64,000 bases of DNA from Bacillus cereus group sp. RP43 (GTDB taxonomy: Bacteria > Bacillota > Bacilli > Bacillales > Bacillaceae_G): assembly GCF_040459645.1 (NCBI RefSeq), contig NZ_JARVHQ010000001.1, positions 1,550,001 to 1,614,000 of the forward strand, in the 5' to 3' direction. Below, piece by piece: positions 23,880 through 33,339 of this stretch. The notes beneath the pieces are model-generated. The model made no database searches, had not been told where the DNA came from, and worked only from the letters and a program-made list of their open reading frames with translations. Made by a program: the position numbers and the translations under genes. The first letter of the stretch is position 1. Every line of letters starts with the position of its first letter.

Positions 23880-24149
23880 ATGGCTTTAACACAAGAGCGT
23901 AAAAATGAAATCATTGCACAATTTAGAACTCATGAGACTGATACTGGTTCTCCAGAGGTTCAAATTGCTGTCCTAACGGAGCAAATTAACACTCTAAACG
24001 AGCACTTACGTACTCACAAGAAGGATCATCATTCACGTCGTGGTCTATTAAAGATGGTTGGTAAACGTCGTAATTTACTTACTTACCTTCGTAATAGCGA
24101 TATCACACGTTACCGTGAATTAATCACAAAGCTTGGCTTACGTCGATAG
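23880..24149 (+). CDS. rpsO: Ribosomal protein S15
   Basis: 16S rRNA-binding primary assembly protein. It is 89 residues with the signature [19 protein letters not shown]...[26 protein letters not shown] lies 7 bases upstream. The 100-base leader before it (23780-23879) contains inverted segments that could form the autoregulatory S15 site, but I could not match a known leader. Confidence 0.98.
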
Positions 24150-24155
24150 TCAAAG

Positions 24156-24180
24156 AAGCGGGAATATTCCCGCTTTTTTG
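24156..24180 (+). terminator. Terminator after rpsO
   Basis: AAGCGGGAA (24156-24164) pairs with TTCCCGCTT (24167-24175), then TTTT. Confidence 0.92.
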
Positions 24181-24310
24181 TTAGGTAAAAATATATCTTC
24201 TACTCTTTATAGCTTACTTAATTTTCGGCAATACTAGAGGAAAGAATATTGTGATATACTATCCATTTACATAGAAGAATTGAATATTTTAAATTGAGAG
24301 GGGTACTTAA

Positions 24311-26464
24311 ATGAGTCAGGAAAAGCAAGTCTTCTCGATAGATTTAGCTGGTCGTCAGCTAACAATTGAAACAAGTCAGCTTGCAAAACAAGCAAACGGA
24401 GCAGTATTAGTAAGATATGGCGACACAGCAGTTCTATCTACAGCAACTGCATCAAAAGAGCCAAAAAATGTAGATTTCTTCCCGCTTACAGTAAACTATG
24501 AAGAGCGTTTATATGCAGTCGGAAAAATCCCAGGTGGTTTTATTAAGCGCGAAGGCCGTCCAAGTGAAAAAGCAATTTTAGCAAGTCGTTTAATTGACCG
24601 TCCAATCCGTCCACTTTTCGCAGATGGTTTCCGTAATGAAGTACAAGTTGTCAGCATCGTAATGAGTGTTGATCAAGACTGTTCTTCTGAGATGGCAGCT
24701 ATGTTTGGTTCTTCATTAGCATTATCTATTTCAGATATTCCATTTGAAGGTCCAATCGCAGGTGCGACAGTTGGTCGTATTAATGGCGAGTTCGTTATTA
24801 ATCCAACAGTAGAACAGCAAGAACAAAGTGATATGCACCTTGTTGTAGCTGGTACGAAAGATGCAATTAACATGGTTGAAGCAGGAGCGGATCAAGTACC
24901 TGAAGAAACAATGTTAGAAGCAATTATGTTTGGACACGATGAAATTAAACGTCTAATTGCATTCCAAGAAGAGATTGTACAAGCTGTCGGTAAAGAGAAA
25001 ACAGCAGTGAAACTTTATGAAGTGGATGCTGATTTGAACCAAGCTGTACGTGAAATGGCTGAGACAGATATGCATTCTGCAATCCAAGTGCACGAAAAAC
25101 ATGCACGTGAAGATGCAATTAGCGTAGTGAAAAAGCGTGTAATTGAGCATTACGAAGCAGCGGAAGCTGATGCTGATACATTAGGACAAGTAAACGAAAT
25201 TTTATATAAAATTGTAAAAGAAGAAGTACGTCGTCTTATTACAGTTGAAAAAATCCGCCCAGATGGTCGTAAAGGTGACGAAATTCGTCCTTTAGCATCA
25301 GAGGTTGGTATTTTATCTCGTACACATGGTTCTGGTCTATTCACACGTGGACAAACGCAAGCATTAAGTATTTGTACATTAGGTGCATTAGGCGATGTGC
25401 AAATTTTAGATGGTCTAGGTGTAGAAGAGTCAAAACGCTTTATGCACCATTATAATTTCCCTTCATTTAGTGTTGGTGAAACAAGACCAATGCGTGGACC
25501 AGGTCGTCGTGAAATTGGTCACGGTGCACTAGGAGAACGTGCTCTTGAACCTGTAATTCCGTCTGAAAAGGATTTCCCATATACAGTGCGTCTTGTATCT
25601 GAAGTATTAGAATCAAATGGTTCTACTTCACAAGCGAGTATTTGCGGTAGTACATTAGCGATGATGGATGCGGGTGTACCACTTAAAGCACCAGTTGCTG
25701 GTATTGCAATGGGTCTAGTAAAATCTGGTGAGCATTACACAATTTTAACAGATATTCAAGGAATGGAAGACCATTTAGGTGATATGGACTTTAAAGTAGC
25801 AGGTACTGCAAAAGGTGTAACTGCACTACAAATGGACATTAAAATCGATGGTTTATCTCGTGAGATTTTAGAAGAAGCATTACAACAAGCGAAAGTTGGT
25901 CGTATGCACATTCTAGATCACATGTTATCTGTTATCGCTGAACCTCGCATTGAGTTATCTGCGTATGCTCCGAAGATTATTACAATGACAATTAACCCAG
26001 ATAAAATTCGTGATGTTATTGGACCAAGTGGTAAACAAATTAATAAAATCATTGAAGAAACTGGCGTTAAAATTGATATCGAGCAAGATGGTACAGTATT
26101 CATTTCATCAATTAACCAAGAGATGAATGACAAAGCGAAGAAAATTATCGAAGATATCGTTCGCGAAGTACAAGTAGGCGAAATCTACTTAGGCAAAGTT
26201 AAACGTGTTGAAAAATTCGGTGCGTTCGTTGAATTATTTAGCGGTAAAGATGGACTTGTTCACATCTCTGAACTTGCACTTGAGCGTGTAGGTAAAGTAG
26301 AAGACGTTGTGAAAATCGGTGATGAGATTTCAGTTAAAGTTATCGAAATCGATAAGCAAGGTCGTGTAAACTTATCTAGAAAAGTATTGCTAAAAGAAGA
26401 GCAAGAAAAAGAAGCTGCTAAAGAAGAAGCGGTTAAAGAAGAAAACGCACAAGAGCAACAATAA
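24311..26464 (+). CDS. pnp: Polynucleotide phosphorylase
   Basis: 3'-5' phosphorolytic exoribonuclease of mRNA turnover. It is 717 residues: two RNase PH domains flanking an all-alpha linker (first from about 13, second from about 315 with [14 protein letters not shown]), then a KH domain ([15 protein letters not shown] near 567) and an S1 domain ([20 protein letters not shown] near 622). The tail is rich in Glu and Lys. GAGAGGGG precedes the ATG. Confidence 0.98.
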   Translation: MSQEKQVFSIDLAGRQLTIETSQLAKQANGAVLVRYGDTAVLSTATASKEPKNVDFFPLTVNYEERLYAVGKIPGGFIKREGRPSEKAILASRLIDRPIRPLFADGFRNEVQVVSIVMSVDQDCSSEMAAMFGSSLALSISDIPFEGPIAGATVGRINGEFVINPTVEQQEQSDMHLVVAGTKDAINMVEAGADQVPEETMLEAIMFGHDEIKRLIAFQEEIVQAVGKEKTAVKLYEVDADLNQAVREMAETDMHSAIQVHEKHAREDAISVVKKRVIEHYEAAEADADTLGQVNEILYKIVKEEVRRLITVEKIRPDGRKGDEIRPLASEVGILSRTHGSGLFTRGQTQALSICTLGALGDVQILDGLGVEESKRFMHHYNFPSFSVGETRPMRGPGRREIGHGALGERALEPVIPSEKDFPYTVRLVSEVLESNGSTSQASICGSTLAMMDAGVPLKAPVAGIAMGLVKSGEHYTILTDIQGMEDHLGDMDFKVAGTAKGVTALQMDIKIDGLSREILEEALQQAKVGRMHILDHMLSVIAEPRIELSAYAPKIITMTINPDKIRDVIGPSGKQINKIIEETGVKIDIEQDGTVFISSINQEMNDKAKKIIEDIVREVQVGEIYLGKVKRVEKFGAFVELFSGKDGLVHISELALERVGKVEDVVKIGDEISVKVIEIDKQGRVNLSRKVLLKEEQEKEAAKEEAVKEENAQEQQ

Positions 26465-26467
26465 GTG

Positions 26468-26493
26468 AAAGCCAGTTTAGCTGGCTTTTTTTG
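26468..26493 (+). terminator. Terminator after pnp
   Basis: AAAGCCAG (26468-26475) pairs with CTGGCTTT (26481-26488), then a T run. Confidence 0.9.
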
Positions 26494-26618
26494 TTATGTA
26501 AAAAATGTGATTCATTTAGATTTTTATGTGAGTATAGGTATAGTTTTCATCATAACGCTCAAATTAACAAAGATAAGAAGAAAATGGTTTCTTTTTTATA
26601 GTTAATGGGAGGGTTTAT

Positions 26619-27518
26619 ATGAAAGCTCGTATATTAGCGTACATATTTATATTTTCTTTATATGTGGGTTTTGGCTCTTATTCCGTTTTTGCGCAGGATA
26701 ACTTGCATGAAGAGATTCAAAAGCATGCAAAACAGTACGAGATTATGCCGCAAAATGCGATGATTGATAAGATTTGGAAGGCGACGCCTGGGTATAATGG
26801 AAAACAAGTGGATATAGAAGCGTCCTATAATAATATGAAGAAAATCAAGAAGTTTGATCAAGAACAACTTGAATTTAAGGAAGTATCACCGAGTGTTCAC
26901 TTAGAAGATTTACCACCAGCTCCCATTTATCGAGGACATCCAAATAAAAAAATGGTGGGATTAACAATTAATGTGGCCTGGGGTAATGAGTATTTGCCAC
27001 GTATATTAGAGATATTGAAAAAACATGATGTGAAGGCGACTTTCTTTTTAGAAGGACGCTGGGTGAAAGAAAACTTACGATTTGCCAAAATGATTGTCGA
27101 TGCAAATCAAGAAGTAGGAAATCATTCTTACACACACCCTAATATGAAAACGCTGTCTACAGATGAAATACGAGATCAATTACAAAAAACAAATCGAATG
27201 ATAGAAGCGGCTACAAATCAGAAAGTGAGATGGTTTGCTCCGCCAAGCGGAAGCTTTCGGGATGAGGTAGTAAAAATAGCGGATGATTTCCAAATGGGGA
27301 CGATTATGTGGACTGTAGATACAATTGATTGGAAGCGGCCAGAACCGGGTGTGCTATTGCAGAGAGTAATGCGAAAAATACATCCAGGTGCTATTGTGCT
27401 AATGCATCCTACTTCACCTACAACAGAAGCGCTAGATACTATGATTAAAAAATTAAAGGAACAAGGATATAAAGTGGGGAATATTACAGAATTATTAGAT
27501 GAAAAACGTGTGGATTAA
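26619..27518 (+). CDS. ylxY: YlxY family polysaccharide deacetylase-like protein
   Basis: Exported NodB-fold protein of 299 residues. The signal peptide is about 1-25, ending in SYSVFA. The NodB region starts near residue 110: TFFLEGRWVKEN, the HxxxH zinc pair as NHSYTHPN, and the motif-3 Arg region RWFAPPSGSF are present. Motif 1, normally TFDDG, reads TINVAWGNE, so the metal-binding and catalytic Asp pair is missing. It is therefore either inactive or uses another mechanism. The position between pnp and mlpA is the same as in other Bacillus. Confidence 0.9.
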   Translation: MKARILAYIFIFSLYVGFGSYSVFAQDNLHEEIQKHAKQYEIMPQNAMIDKIWKATPGYNGKQVDIEASYNNMKKIKKFDQEQLEFKEVSPSVHLEDLPPAPIYRGHPNKKMVGLTINVAWGNEYLPRILEILKKHDVKATFFLEGRWVKENLRFAKMIVDANQEVGNHSYTHPNMKTLSTDEIRDQLQKTNRMIEAATNQKVRWFAPPSGSFRDEVVKIADDFQMGTIMWTVDTIDWKRPEPGVLLQRVMRKIHPGAIVLMHPTSPTTEALDTMIKKLKEQGYKVGNITELLDEKRVD

Positions 27519-27604
27519 ATACATTTGCATGACATTCATCTCTAAACTTGTTATCATTAAATAATAGCAATTATTTAGAGAAACTGGCATTAGGAGGAAA
27601 GTTT

Positions 27605-28846
27605 TTGATTAAAAAATATACGTGTAAAAATGGTGTGAGAATTGTTATGGAGAATATACCAACTGTACGCTCGGTTGCGATTGGTATATGGATCCACGCA
27701 GGTTCAAGAAATGAAAATGAAAAAAATAATGGAGTTTCGCACTTTTTGGAACATATGTTCTTCAAAGGGACAGAAACGCGAAGTGCAAGAGAGATTGCAG
27801 AATCATTTGATAGCATTGGTGGACAAGTAAATGCTTTTACTTCAAAAGAATATACATGTTACTATGCGAAAGTGTTAGATGAGCATGCTAAATACGCGTT
27901 AGATGTTTTAGCAGATATGTTCTTTAATTCAACATTTGATGAGGAAGAACTGAAAAAAGAGAAAAATGTTGTATGTGAAGAAATAAAAATGTACGAAGAT
28001 GCGCCAGATGATATTGTGCATGATATGTTAACGAAAGCAACATATGAAACGCATCCGCTTGGATATCCTATTTTAGGAACAGAAGAAACGCTTGAAACAT
28101 TTACAGGTGATACGTTACGTCAATATATGAAAGATCATTACACACCTGAAAATGTTGTTGTATCAATTGCAGGGAATATTGATGAAGCATTTTTACAAAC
28201 TGTAGAGCAATATTTCGGTAGTTACGAAGGAACAACAAATCGTGAACAAGTACATAGCCCAATTTTCCATTTCAATAAAGTAGCACGTAAGAAGGAAACA
28301 GAACAAGCTCATTTATGTTTAGGATATAAAGGCTTGCAAATGGGACATGAAGATATTTATAACTTAATTGTATTAAATAATGTTTTAGGCGGTAGTATGA
28401 GTAGCCGTTTATTCCAAGAAGTACGTGAGCAACGTGGATTGGCGTACTCAGTATTCTCTTATCACTCTTCTTATGAAGATACAGGGATGTTAACGCTTTA
28501 CGGTGGAACAGGTAGCCAACAATTAGATACACTGTATGAAACAATGCAAGAGACGTTAAATACGTTGAAAAATACAGGTATTACAGAAAAAGAGCTTGTT
28601 AATAGTAAAGAACAATTAAAAGGAAACTTAATGTTAAGTTTAGAAAGTACGAATAGTCGTATGAGCCGTAACGGTAAAAACGAATTACTTCTTCGTAAAC
28701 ATCGTTCTCTTGATGAAATAATTGAAAGTGTAAATACTGTAACAAAACAAAATGTAGACGAGTTAATTCGCAATATGTTTACAGATGAATTCTCTGCGGC
28801 ACTTATTAGTCCGGATGGAAAACTACCAAAGGGAATGAAACTTTAG
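27605..28846 (+). CDS. mlpA: M16 family zinc peptidase MlpA/YmxG
   Basis: Processing-peptidase-like protein of 413 residues. The inverted zinc motif HFLEH is at residues 46-50, with the third-ligand Glu in the CEEIKMYEDAPDD segment. The second half is the inactive M16 repeat with the R/Y pair (REQRGLAYSVFSY). The start is TTG 27605, 5-11 bases after TAGGAGG, where the alignable sequence begins MIKKYTCKNG. Confidence 0.93.
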   Translation: MIKKYTCKNGVRIVMENIPTVRSVAIGIWIHAGSRNENEKNNGVSHFLEHMFFKGTETRSAREIAESFDSIGGQVNAFTSKEYTCYYAKVLDEHAKYALDVLADMFFNSTFDEEELKKEKNVVCEEIKMYEDAPDDIVHDMLTKATYETHPLGYPILGTEETLETFTGDTLRQYMKDHYTPENVVVSIAGNIDEAFLQTVEQYFGSYEGTTNREQVHSPIFHFNKVARKKETEQAHLCLGYKGLQMGHEDIYNLIVLNNVLGGSMSSRLFQEVREQRGLAYSVFSYHSSYEDTGMLTLYGGTGSQQLDTLYETMQETLNTLKNTGITEKELVNSKEQLKGNLMLSLESTNSRMSRNGKNELLLRKHRSLDEIIESVNTVTKQNVDELIRNMFTDEFSAALISPDGKLPKGMKL

Positions 28847-28874
28847 TTGGTTTTATGATTCATTCCTTTTCGAG

Positions 28875-28918
28875 AATAATCGTATCTCATTTATATGAGG
28901 TACGGTTATTTTTTTTAT
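28875..28918 (+). terminator. Terminator after mlpA
   Basis: Long stem with a few mismatches (ATAATCGTATCTCAT with ATGAGGTACGGTTATT) followed by eight Ts. Confidence 0.82.
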
Positions 28919-28977
28919 ATATGCAGAATAGGTACTTATTATAGGAGGCTTTTATAAAAAAATAAGGGGGAGATTTC

Positions 28978-29229
28978 ATGCGCTTAAGTGAATTAAGTGG
29001 TAAAGAGATTGTGGATTTAGAAAGAGCGGAAAAAATGGGAGTTTTAGGTCACGCAGATGTAGAAATTAATGAGCGAGACGGACGAATACAAGCTCTTATT
29101 ATACCGCTTGGGAAATGGGGAGGCTTTAAAAGAGAACAGCAAGAAGTGAGGGTGGAATGGAACCAAATTAAGAAAGTGGGACATGATATGATAATTTGCG
29201 ATTTTACAAATCATACAAAGTCAGAATGA
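28978..29229 (+). CDS. ymxH: YlmC/YmxH family PRC-barrel protein
   Basis: An 83-residue protein of the YlmC/YmxH family, sporulation-associated in Bacilli. It begins MRLSELSGKEIVDLERAEKM and has the alternating beta pattern of a PRC barrel with GKWGGFKREQQEVRVEW. Its own ribosome site is AAGGGGGAG. It lies between mlpA and the dpa operon, and its biochemical role is unknown. Confidence 0.88.
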   Translation: MRLSELSGKEIVDLERAEKMGVLGHADVEINERDGRIQALIIPLGKWGGFKREQQEVRVEWNQIKKVGHDMIICDFTNHTKSE

Positions 29230-29256
29230 AAGATGACCGTTTTGGTTGTCTTTTTT
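29229..29256 (+). terminator. Terminator after ymxH
   Basis: A 10-bp stem with two G-U pairs, AAGATGACC-type arm with GGTTGTCTTT, followed by a T run. It separates ymxH from dpaA. Confidence 0.75.
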
Positions 29257-29307
29257 CTTATTTTTATATAGAGCAGATAAAACATGTGTGCTTTTTGTTT
29301 TTCAATC

Positions 29308-29335
29308 ACCTCAAACTCGTACATTACATATGATG
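29308..29335 (+). promoter_or_regulatory. Possible sigma-K promoter of dpaAB
   Basis: AC at 29308-29309, 17 bases, then CATA (29327-29330) and TG at 29334, close to the sigma-K pattern AC-N17-CATA-NNN-TA except for the last base. The dpa operon is known in B. subtilis to be transcribed by sigma-K in the mother cell, which makes the site plausible. Confidence 0.4.
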
Positions 29336-29399
29336 TGGAGGAAAAAGAAAAAGTAGGCATTTTTCTTATAAATGAAAGAAAAAGAAGGTGAATTAGGGA

Positions 29400-30302
29400 A
29401 TGTTGACTGAGATGCATATCGCTGTCATAGGAGGAGATGCACGGCAGCTAGAAGTAATTCGCAAGTTAGTTGAACTAGATGCGAAACTTTCATTAATAGG
29501 GTTTGAACAGCTAGATCATGGCTTCACTGGGGCAGCAAAAGAAAGTATACAAGATTTAAATTTCGCTGCTTTAGATGCCATTATTTTGCCAGTTGCAGGG
29601 ACGAATGCCAAAGGAGAAGTAGATACTATTTTTTCAAATGAAAAAGTTTCTATAACGCAGGAGCAGATTGAAAAGACACCAGAACACTTTACTATATATT
29701 CAGGTATCGGAACACCTTATTTGGAGAATCTTGTATCTACTACGAATCGAAAACTTGTAAAATTATTTGATCGTGATGATGTTGCAATTTATAACTCTAT
29801 TCCGACTGTAGAAGGTACACTAATGATGGTTATTCAACATACCGATTATACAATCCATGGATCGAATGTAATGGTTTTAGGGTTTGGTAGAACTGGTATG
29901 AGTGTAGCAAGAGCCTTTCAATCATTAGGAGCACATGTCAAAGTAGGAGCGAGACGATCGGAACATATTGCTCGTATTACAGAAATGATGTTTTCTCCTT
30001 TTCATATGCAAGACATAGAGAAAGAAGTAGGTAATATCGATATTGTGATTAACACAATTCCGCATCTCGTTGTGACAGCGAATGTTATTTCAAAAATGCC
30101 AGCTCATACGTTAGTAATTGATTTAGCTTCTAAACCAGGCGGTACTGACTTTAGATATGCGGAAAAAAGAGGAGTCAAGGCATTGTTAGCACCTGGTTTG
30201 CCGGGTATTGTTGCTCCGAAAACAGCCGGACAAATTTTAGCGAACGTTCTTTCTCAGTTACTAGCAGAAGGTGCAATAGCAAGAAAGGAGAATGGGGAAT
30301 GA
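29400..30302 (+). CDS. dpaA: Dipicolinate synthase subunit A
   Basis: With DpaB converts dihydrodipicolinate to dipicolinic acid, the calcium-chelated solute of the spore core, in the mother cell. It is 300 residues. The N-terminal domain starts HIAVIGGDARQLEVIRKL, and a Rossmann NAD(P) site VLGFGRTGMSVARAFQSLGA begins near residue 159. The stop overlaps the dpaB start by 4 bases (ATGA), so the subunits are translationally coupled. Confidence 0.96.
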   Translation: MLTEMHIAVIGGDARQLEVIRKLVELDAKLSLIGFEQLDHGFTGAAKESIQDLNFAALDAIILPVAGTNAKGEVDTIFSNEKVSITQEQIEKTPEHFTIYSGIGTPYLENLVSTTNRKLVKLFDRDDVAIYNSIPTVEGTLMMVIQHTDYTIHGSNVMVLGFGRTGMSVARAFQSLGAHVKVGARRSEHIARITEMMFSPFHMQDIEKEVGNIDIVINTIPHLVVTANVISKMPAHTLVIDLASKPGGTDFRYAEKRGVKALLAPGLPGIVAPKTAGQILANVLSQLLAEGAIARKENGE

Positions 30303-30739
30303 ATTTAAAAGGGAAAAGAATAGGATTTGGTTTTACAGGTTCACATTGTACGTATGAGGAAGTGATGCCTCATTTAGAAAAATTAATTGCTGAGGGCGCA
30401 GAAGTACGTCCCGTTGTTTCTTACACTGTTCAATCAACAAATACTAGATTTGGAGAAGGGGCAGAGTGGATTAAAAAGATTGAAGAAATAACAGGTTTTA
30501 AGGCAATTAATTCAATCGTTGGCGCAGAACCACTAGGACCTAAAATTCCACTAGATTGTATGGTGATTGCACCACTAACAGGAAATTCTATGAGTAAATT
30601 TGCAAATGCAATGACAGACTCTCCGGTACTAATGGCAGCAAAAGCGACGCTTAGAAATGGAAAGCCTGTTGTGTTAGCTGTTTCGACGAATGATGCTTTA
30701 GGGCTTAATGGGGTTAATCTAATTACACCAACAAGGTGA
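30299..30739 (+). CDS. dpaB: Dipicolinate synthase subunit B, 5' part, interrupted by prophage
   Basis: Flavoprotein-like subunit of dipicolinate synthase. The family length is about 200 residues; here the frame ends after 146. The sequence is canonical through STNDALGLNGVNL (to about residue 142) and then runs into foreign codons ITPTR and a stop, where the family continues with a MRLM-type segment. Everything after about 30720 is prophage, and the serine recombinase gene starts its 3' end 18 bases beyond. The remaining ~55 codons are expected after the right end of the element, outside the window. Not a decayed gene: precise excision would restore it. Confidence 0.95.
   Translation: MNLKGKRIGFGFTGSHCTYEEVMPHLEKLIAEGAEVRPVVSYTVQSTNTRFGEGAEWIKKIEEITGFKAINSIVGAEPLGPKIPLDCMVIAPLTGNSMSKFANAMTDSPVLMAAKATLRNGKPVVLAVSTNDALGLNGVNLITPTR
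30705..30735. other. Left attachment junction (attL) in dpaB
   Basis: The family-conserved coding sequence stops matching around GGGGTTAATCTAAT (30709-30722). The crossover should lie within this short stretch, as large serine recombinases use a small core. The exact core cannot be fixed without attR, which is outside the window. A small inverted repeat CACC/GGTG sits just inside the element at about 30727-30738. Confidence 0.7.
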
Positions 30740-30756
30740 CAACAAAGCACGAACGC

Positions 30757-32304
30757 TTATATGTCGCCATCTTGAGGGAGCTTAGGGTAAAGCACAAGTT
30801 CGAAATCATCAAGCCTTTGCCATTTTTCTTTCTTATAAACAGCCTTTTCTAAAACTGATTTTAGGAGGCTGTTTTTCTTTTTTGGATCATCTGTTTTGAA
30901 GTACAGATCAAGAACATGTTCTACTTGAGGAATTGTATCTTTCTTCACTTTTTCCTTTTTTATTTCTGTTTTAATTTCTTTCTTTAAGTTTTCCATCGTT
31001 GAGGTGATTTCATTAATGCGATTAGAAACTACATTCGAACGTTCTAAAAACATATCGACAGTATAAACGCCACGCTCTAATAAATCATGCAGATTATTTT
31101 TTTGTTTTTGGACATCCACTAATTCTTTTTCAAGCTTTCGTAATGCAACTTCATTCATTTGAATAACTTGCGTTTCTTTCAATTTGTCATCTTGCTTATG
31201 TTTTTCAAAATCAGCTTTATAATCGATATACCATTCTTTTAAAGCCTCGAGTAAACGTCTCTCGATTAATTCAGTATAGCTTGATTTGTTTTCGCAGCCA
31301 CGGTGTTTACAATCCATAGCTTCTTTTCGATTTTTCGGATAACGTTGGACCATGCTGTAACCACATTTACCGCATTTAATAATACCAGCCAGTGGATTTT
31401 TAATTCCGTTTGTATTGTAAGGAACATGATACCTTGAATTTAATTTATCTTGCACTTGTTCAAACAAACTTTCGGATATGATAGGTTCATGTTTTCCATC
31501 AGCAATAATCCAATCTGATTTATCTTGCCTTGCACAACTACGCTTCACAGCATCAGGGCGTTTTACTTCTTTTCGTTTTTGCCACGTTACTTTTCCGATG
31601 TACACATTGTTTTTTAATATATCCAAGATGCTGTAGGGGTTCCATTCATTGCCTAACTTACTTTTGTAGCCAAGATCATTTAACTTGCTTCTGATTGCGT
31701 TAGCACCCATATCCTCATTTGCATACCAATCAAATATCATTCTAACAACAGAAGCTTCTTCTGAATTAATCGTTAACGTACGCTCTCGCTTATTTAAACG
31801 ATGGATATCATATCCGAATGGCGCATGTGTGCCAAGGTAATTCCCAGCCTCTACACTTGCGATACGACCGCGTTGCATACGACGAGTAATAATCTTTAAC
31901 TCCTTACGTGCCATAAACGCTTCAAATTCGCTGTATTCTTCGTCCCACTCATCATTAAGGTCATAAGTCTTCCTAGGTGTCATAATCTTCGTACTCGAGC
32001 GTTTAAACGTCTCTAAAATGATTCCTTGTTCTTTCATACCACCACGCCCTAAACGGTCCATATCCATACAAAGAACAACATCATATTTGTTATCTTCAAT
32101 TTCTTCAAGCAGAGCTAGCATTTCAGGACGTTTCACTAAGCTCTCACCAGAAACGATTTCTTCACGGACAGCTAAAACATTTAAGTTCATTTCCTTGGCA
32201 ATTTTCAGCAGGGTAGTGCGGTGCTTTGCTAAAGTTTCGCCTTCGCCACGTGCTTCGGCTTCGAGATCGGCACGGGATTTACGTAAATAGATTGCGGTTT
32301 TCAT
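30757..32304 (-). CDS. Large serine recombinase (prophage integrase/excisionase)
   Basis: 515 residues. The N-terminal resolvase domain has the nucleophile Ser10 in AIYLRKSRA and the conserved VLCMDMDRLGRGG segment. The recombinase domain (about 155-260, GTHAPFGYDIHRL), a zinc ribbon (IIKCGKCGYSM...CKHRGCENKS, about 310-345) and a C-terminal coiled coil (about 380-475) follow. Its 3' end abuts attL, the usual place. It is not close to SpoIVCA of the skin element by eye. If the element is excised in sporulation, this protein is the obvious catalyst, with a directionality factor that I cannot identify. Confidence 0.95.
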   Translation of the reverse strand: MKTAIYLRKSRADLEAEARGEGETLAKHRTTLLKIAKEMNLNVLAVREEIVSGESLVKRPEMLALLEEIEDNKYDVVLCMDMDRLGRGGMKEQGIILETFKRSSTKIMTPRKTYDLNDEWDEEYSEFEAFMARKELKIITRRMQRGRIASVEAGNYLGTHAPFGYDIHRLNKRERTLTINSEEASVVRMIFDWYANEDMGANAIRSKLNDLGYKSKLGNEWNPYSILDILKNNVYIGKVTWQKRKEVKRPDAVKRSCARQDKSDWIIADGKHEPIISESLFEQVQDKLNSRYHVPYNTNGIKNPLAGIIKCGKCGYSMVQRYPKNRKEAMDCKHRGCENKSSYTELIERRLLEALKEWYIDYKADFEKHKQDDKLKETQVIQMNEVALRKLEKELVDVQKQKNNLHDLLERGVYTVDMFLERSNVVSNRINEITSTMENLKKEIKTEIKKEKVKKDTIPQVEHVLDLYFKTDDPKKKNSLLKSVLEKAVYKKEKWQRLDDFELVLYPKLPQDGDI

Positions 32305-32355
32305 AGAAAATCCTCCTCTTATTAGTATTCATTATGTGAAAATTAATTTAAATAA

Positions 32356-32384
32356 ATTGTAAAAAGCGAATTGTTTGGTGTAAA
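32356..32384 (-). promoter_or_regulatory. Sigma-A promoter of the serine recombinase
   Basis: On the minus strand TTTACA (32384-32379), 17 bases, TACAAT (32361-32356), about 50 bases before the recombinase ATG. GAGGAGG precedes the ATG. I found no convincing sigma-E or sigma-K pattern here. Confidence 0.6.
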
Positions 32385-32434
32385 TACAAGCCAAATGATA
32401 TGTGTATATTCTTTTATTATGTAATCAAGCATGT

Positions 32435-32941
32435 TTACGGAAAAATAGTTTGTAAATGAGAAGATAATAACTGATTTTCATAATGTAATAAGCGCCGTTT
32501 TGCGACTTGAAATGAAACATTGAAAGTTTTTGCGATGAGATATATGGATTCTTTTCTTGTTTCAGGGAAATCTAGTGTTCTTAGCATAAAAGTAGGAATA
32601 CAAAAATGTAACATGAAATTTTTTGCTTTTGCTTCTTGATAGTTTAAAAATAATTTCGGTACATATAATTGATTTCCTACATGGAATAGAATATGACAAA
32701 GTTCATGACCAAAGTCCTCCCATTGTTGGTAAAATGTGATTCGATTATCAATGATAATGCTCGGCAAATTATCTCGACAAATAGCACAACTTCCAAACGG
32801 AGCAAAATGTAGCCAAATATTTAGTTTTTTAGCAATTATTATCATATCGAGCTGTTCCGGAGTAGAGATTGATAAAGAATTATATAATTTTTCAATGTAG
32901 TCTTCGAGTTGTGTTGTGTAATAAGTGATTACTTTATGCAA
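32435..32941 (-). CDS. ImmA/IrrE-type metallopeptidase
   Basis: 168 residues. The zinc motif HELCH is at residues 79-83 (FGHELCHILFH), with the upstream IIIDNRITFYQQWEDF strand-helix typical of the IrrE N-terminal domain. In ICEBs1 and related phages such peptidases cleave the CI-type repressor after DNA damage or in response to a signal. The repressor at 35436-35834 is the natural target, but the two are not adjacent: the helicase pair lies between. Confidence 0.85.
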   Translation of the reverse strand: MHKVITYYTTQLEDYIEKLYNSLSISTPEQLDMIIIAKKLNIWLHFAPFGSCAICRDNLPSIIIDNRITFYQQWEDFGHELCHILFHVGNQLYVPKLFLNYQEAKAKNFMLHFCIPTFMLRTLDFPETRKESIYLIAKTFNVSFQVAKRRLLHYENQLLSSHLQTIFP

Positions 32942-33023
32942 TTAAATTCACTCCATTATCCTATTGGAACGTATGTTCTTTTTTAAAGGAGAAGAAAAGC
33001 CCATTTAAGGGCTTTTTAAAAAG

Positions 33024-33338
33024 TTAAGATACTAATGTTGCAGCAAGTTCAAGATCTGTTAATTTTCCACTGATTTCAGCATACTTATCAAAGATAACTT
33101 TTGATTTACCGTTAATATTAATAGTCTGTTTGAATAATTCATCTTGTATGTTATAAAAGTAACATTCTTCTACTGGAATATTGTAAGGAATAGTATATTG
33201 TACTTTAAGTATATGCATATCGGGTCGTTTCTCGACGCTAACTTCTTTTTTTTCGTTAAGTGCATCTGTAAGTAGTTCTTGCAAATTCGGACCTTTGTAC
33301 ATCAAGAGATCTGTAATTTCTTTCAGCACTTGCTTCAT
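33024..33338 (-). CDS. Small protein of unknown function, paired with helicase
   Basis: 104 residues from ATG 33338, with GAAGGGATT about 9-10 bases upstream lying inside the end of the helicase gene. The start nearly abuts the helicase stop at 33340, so the two form a transcriptional pair. Predicted mixed alpha/beta, no motif I recognise, no signal peptide. A TTG 18 bases upstream would add six residues. Confidence 0.75.
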   Translation of the reverse strand: MKQVLKEITDLLMYKGPNLQELLTDALNEKKEVSVEKRPDMHILKVQYTIPYNIPVEECYFYNIQDELFKQTININGKSKVIFDKYAEISGKLTDLELAATLVS

Positions 33339-33339
33339 T

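Noticed and set aside
30757..32304. Recombinase as direct orthologue of SpoIVCA/CisA
   Set aside because: Shares only the family-level motifs by eye; N-terminal sequence and zinc region look like phage integrases of a different branch.
32305..32434. Sigma-E or sigma-K promoter for the recombinase
   Set aside because: CATA-like strings occur but without a correctly spaced -35; a good sigma-A promoter is present instead.
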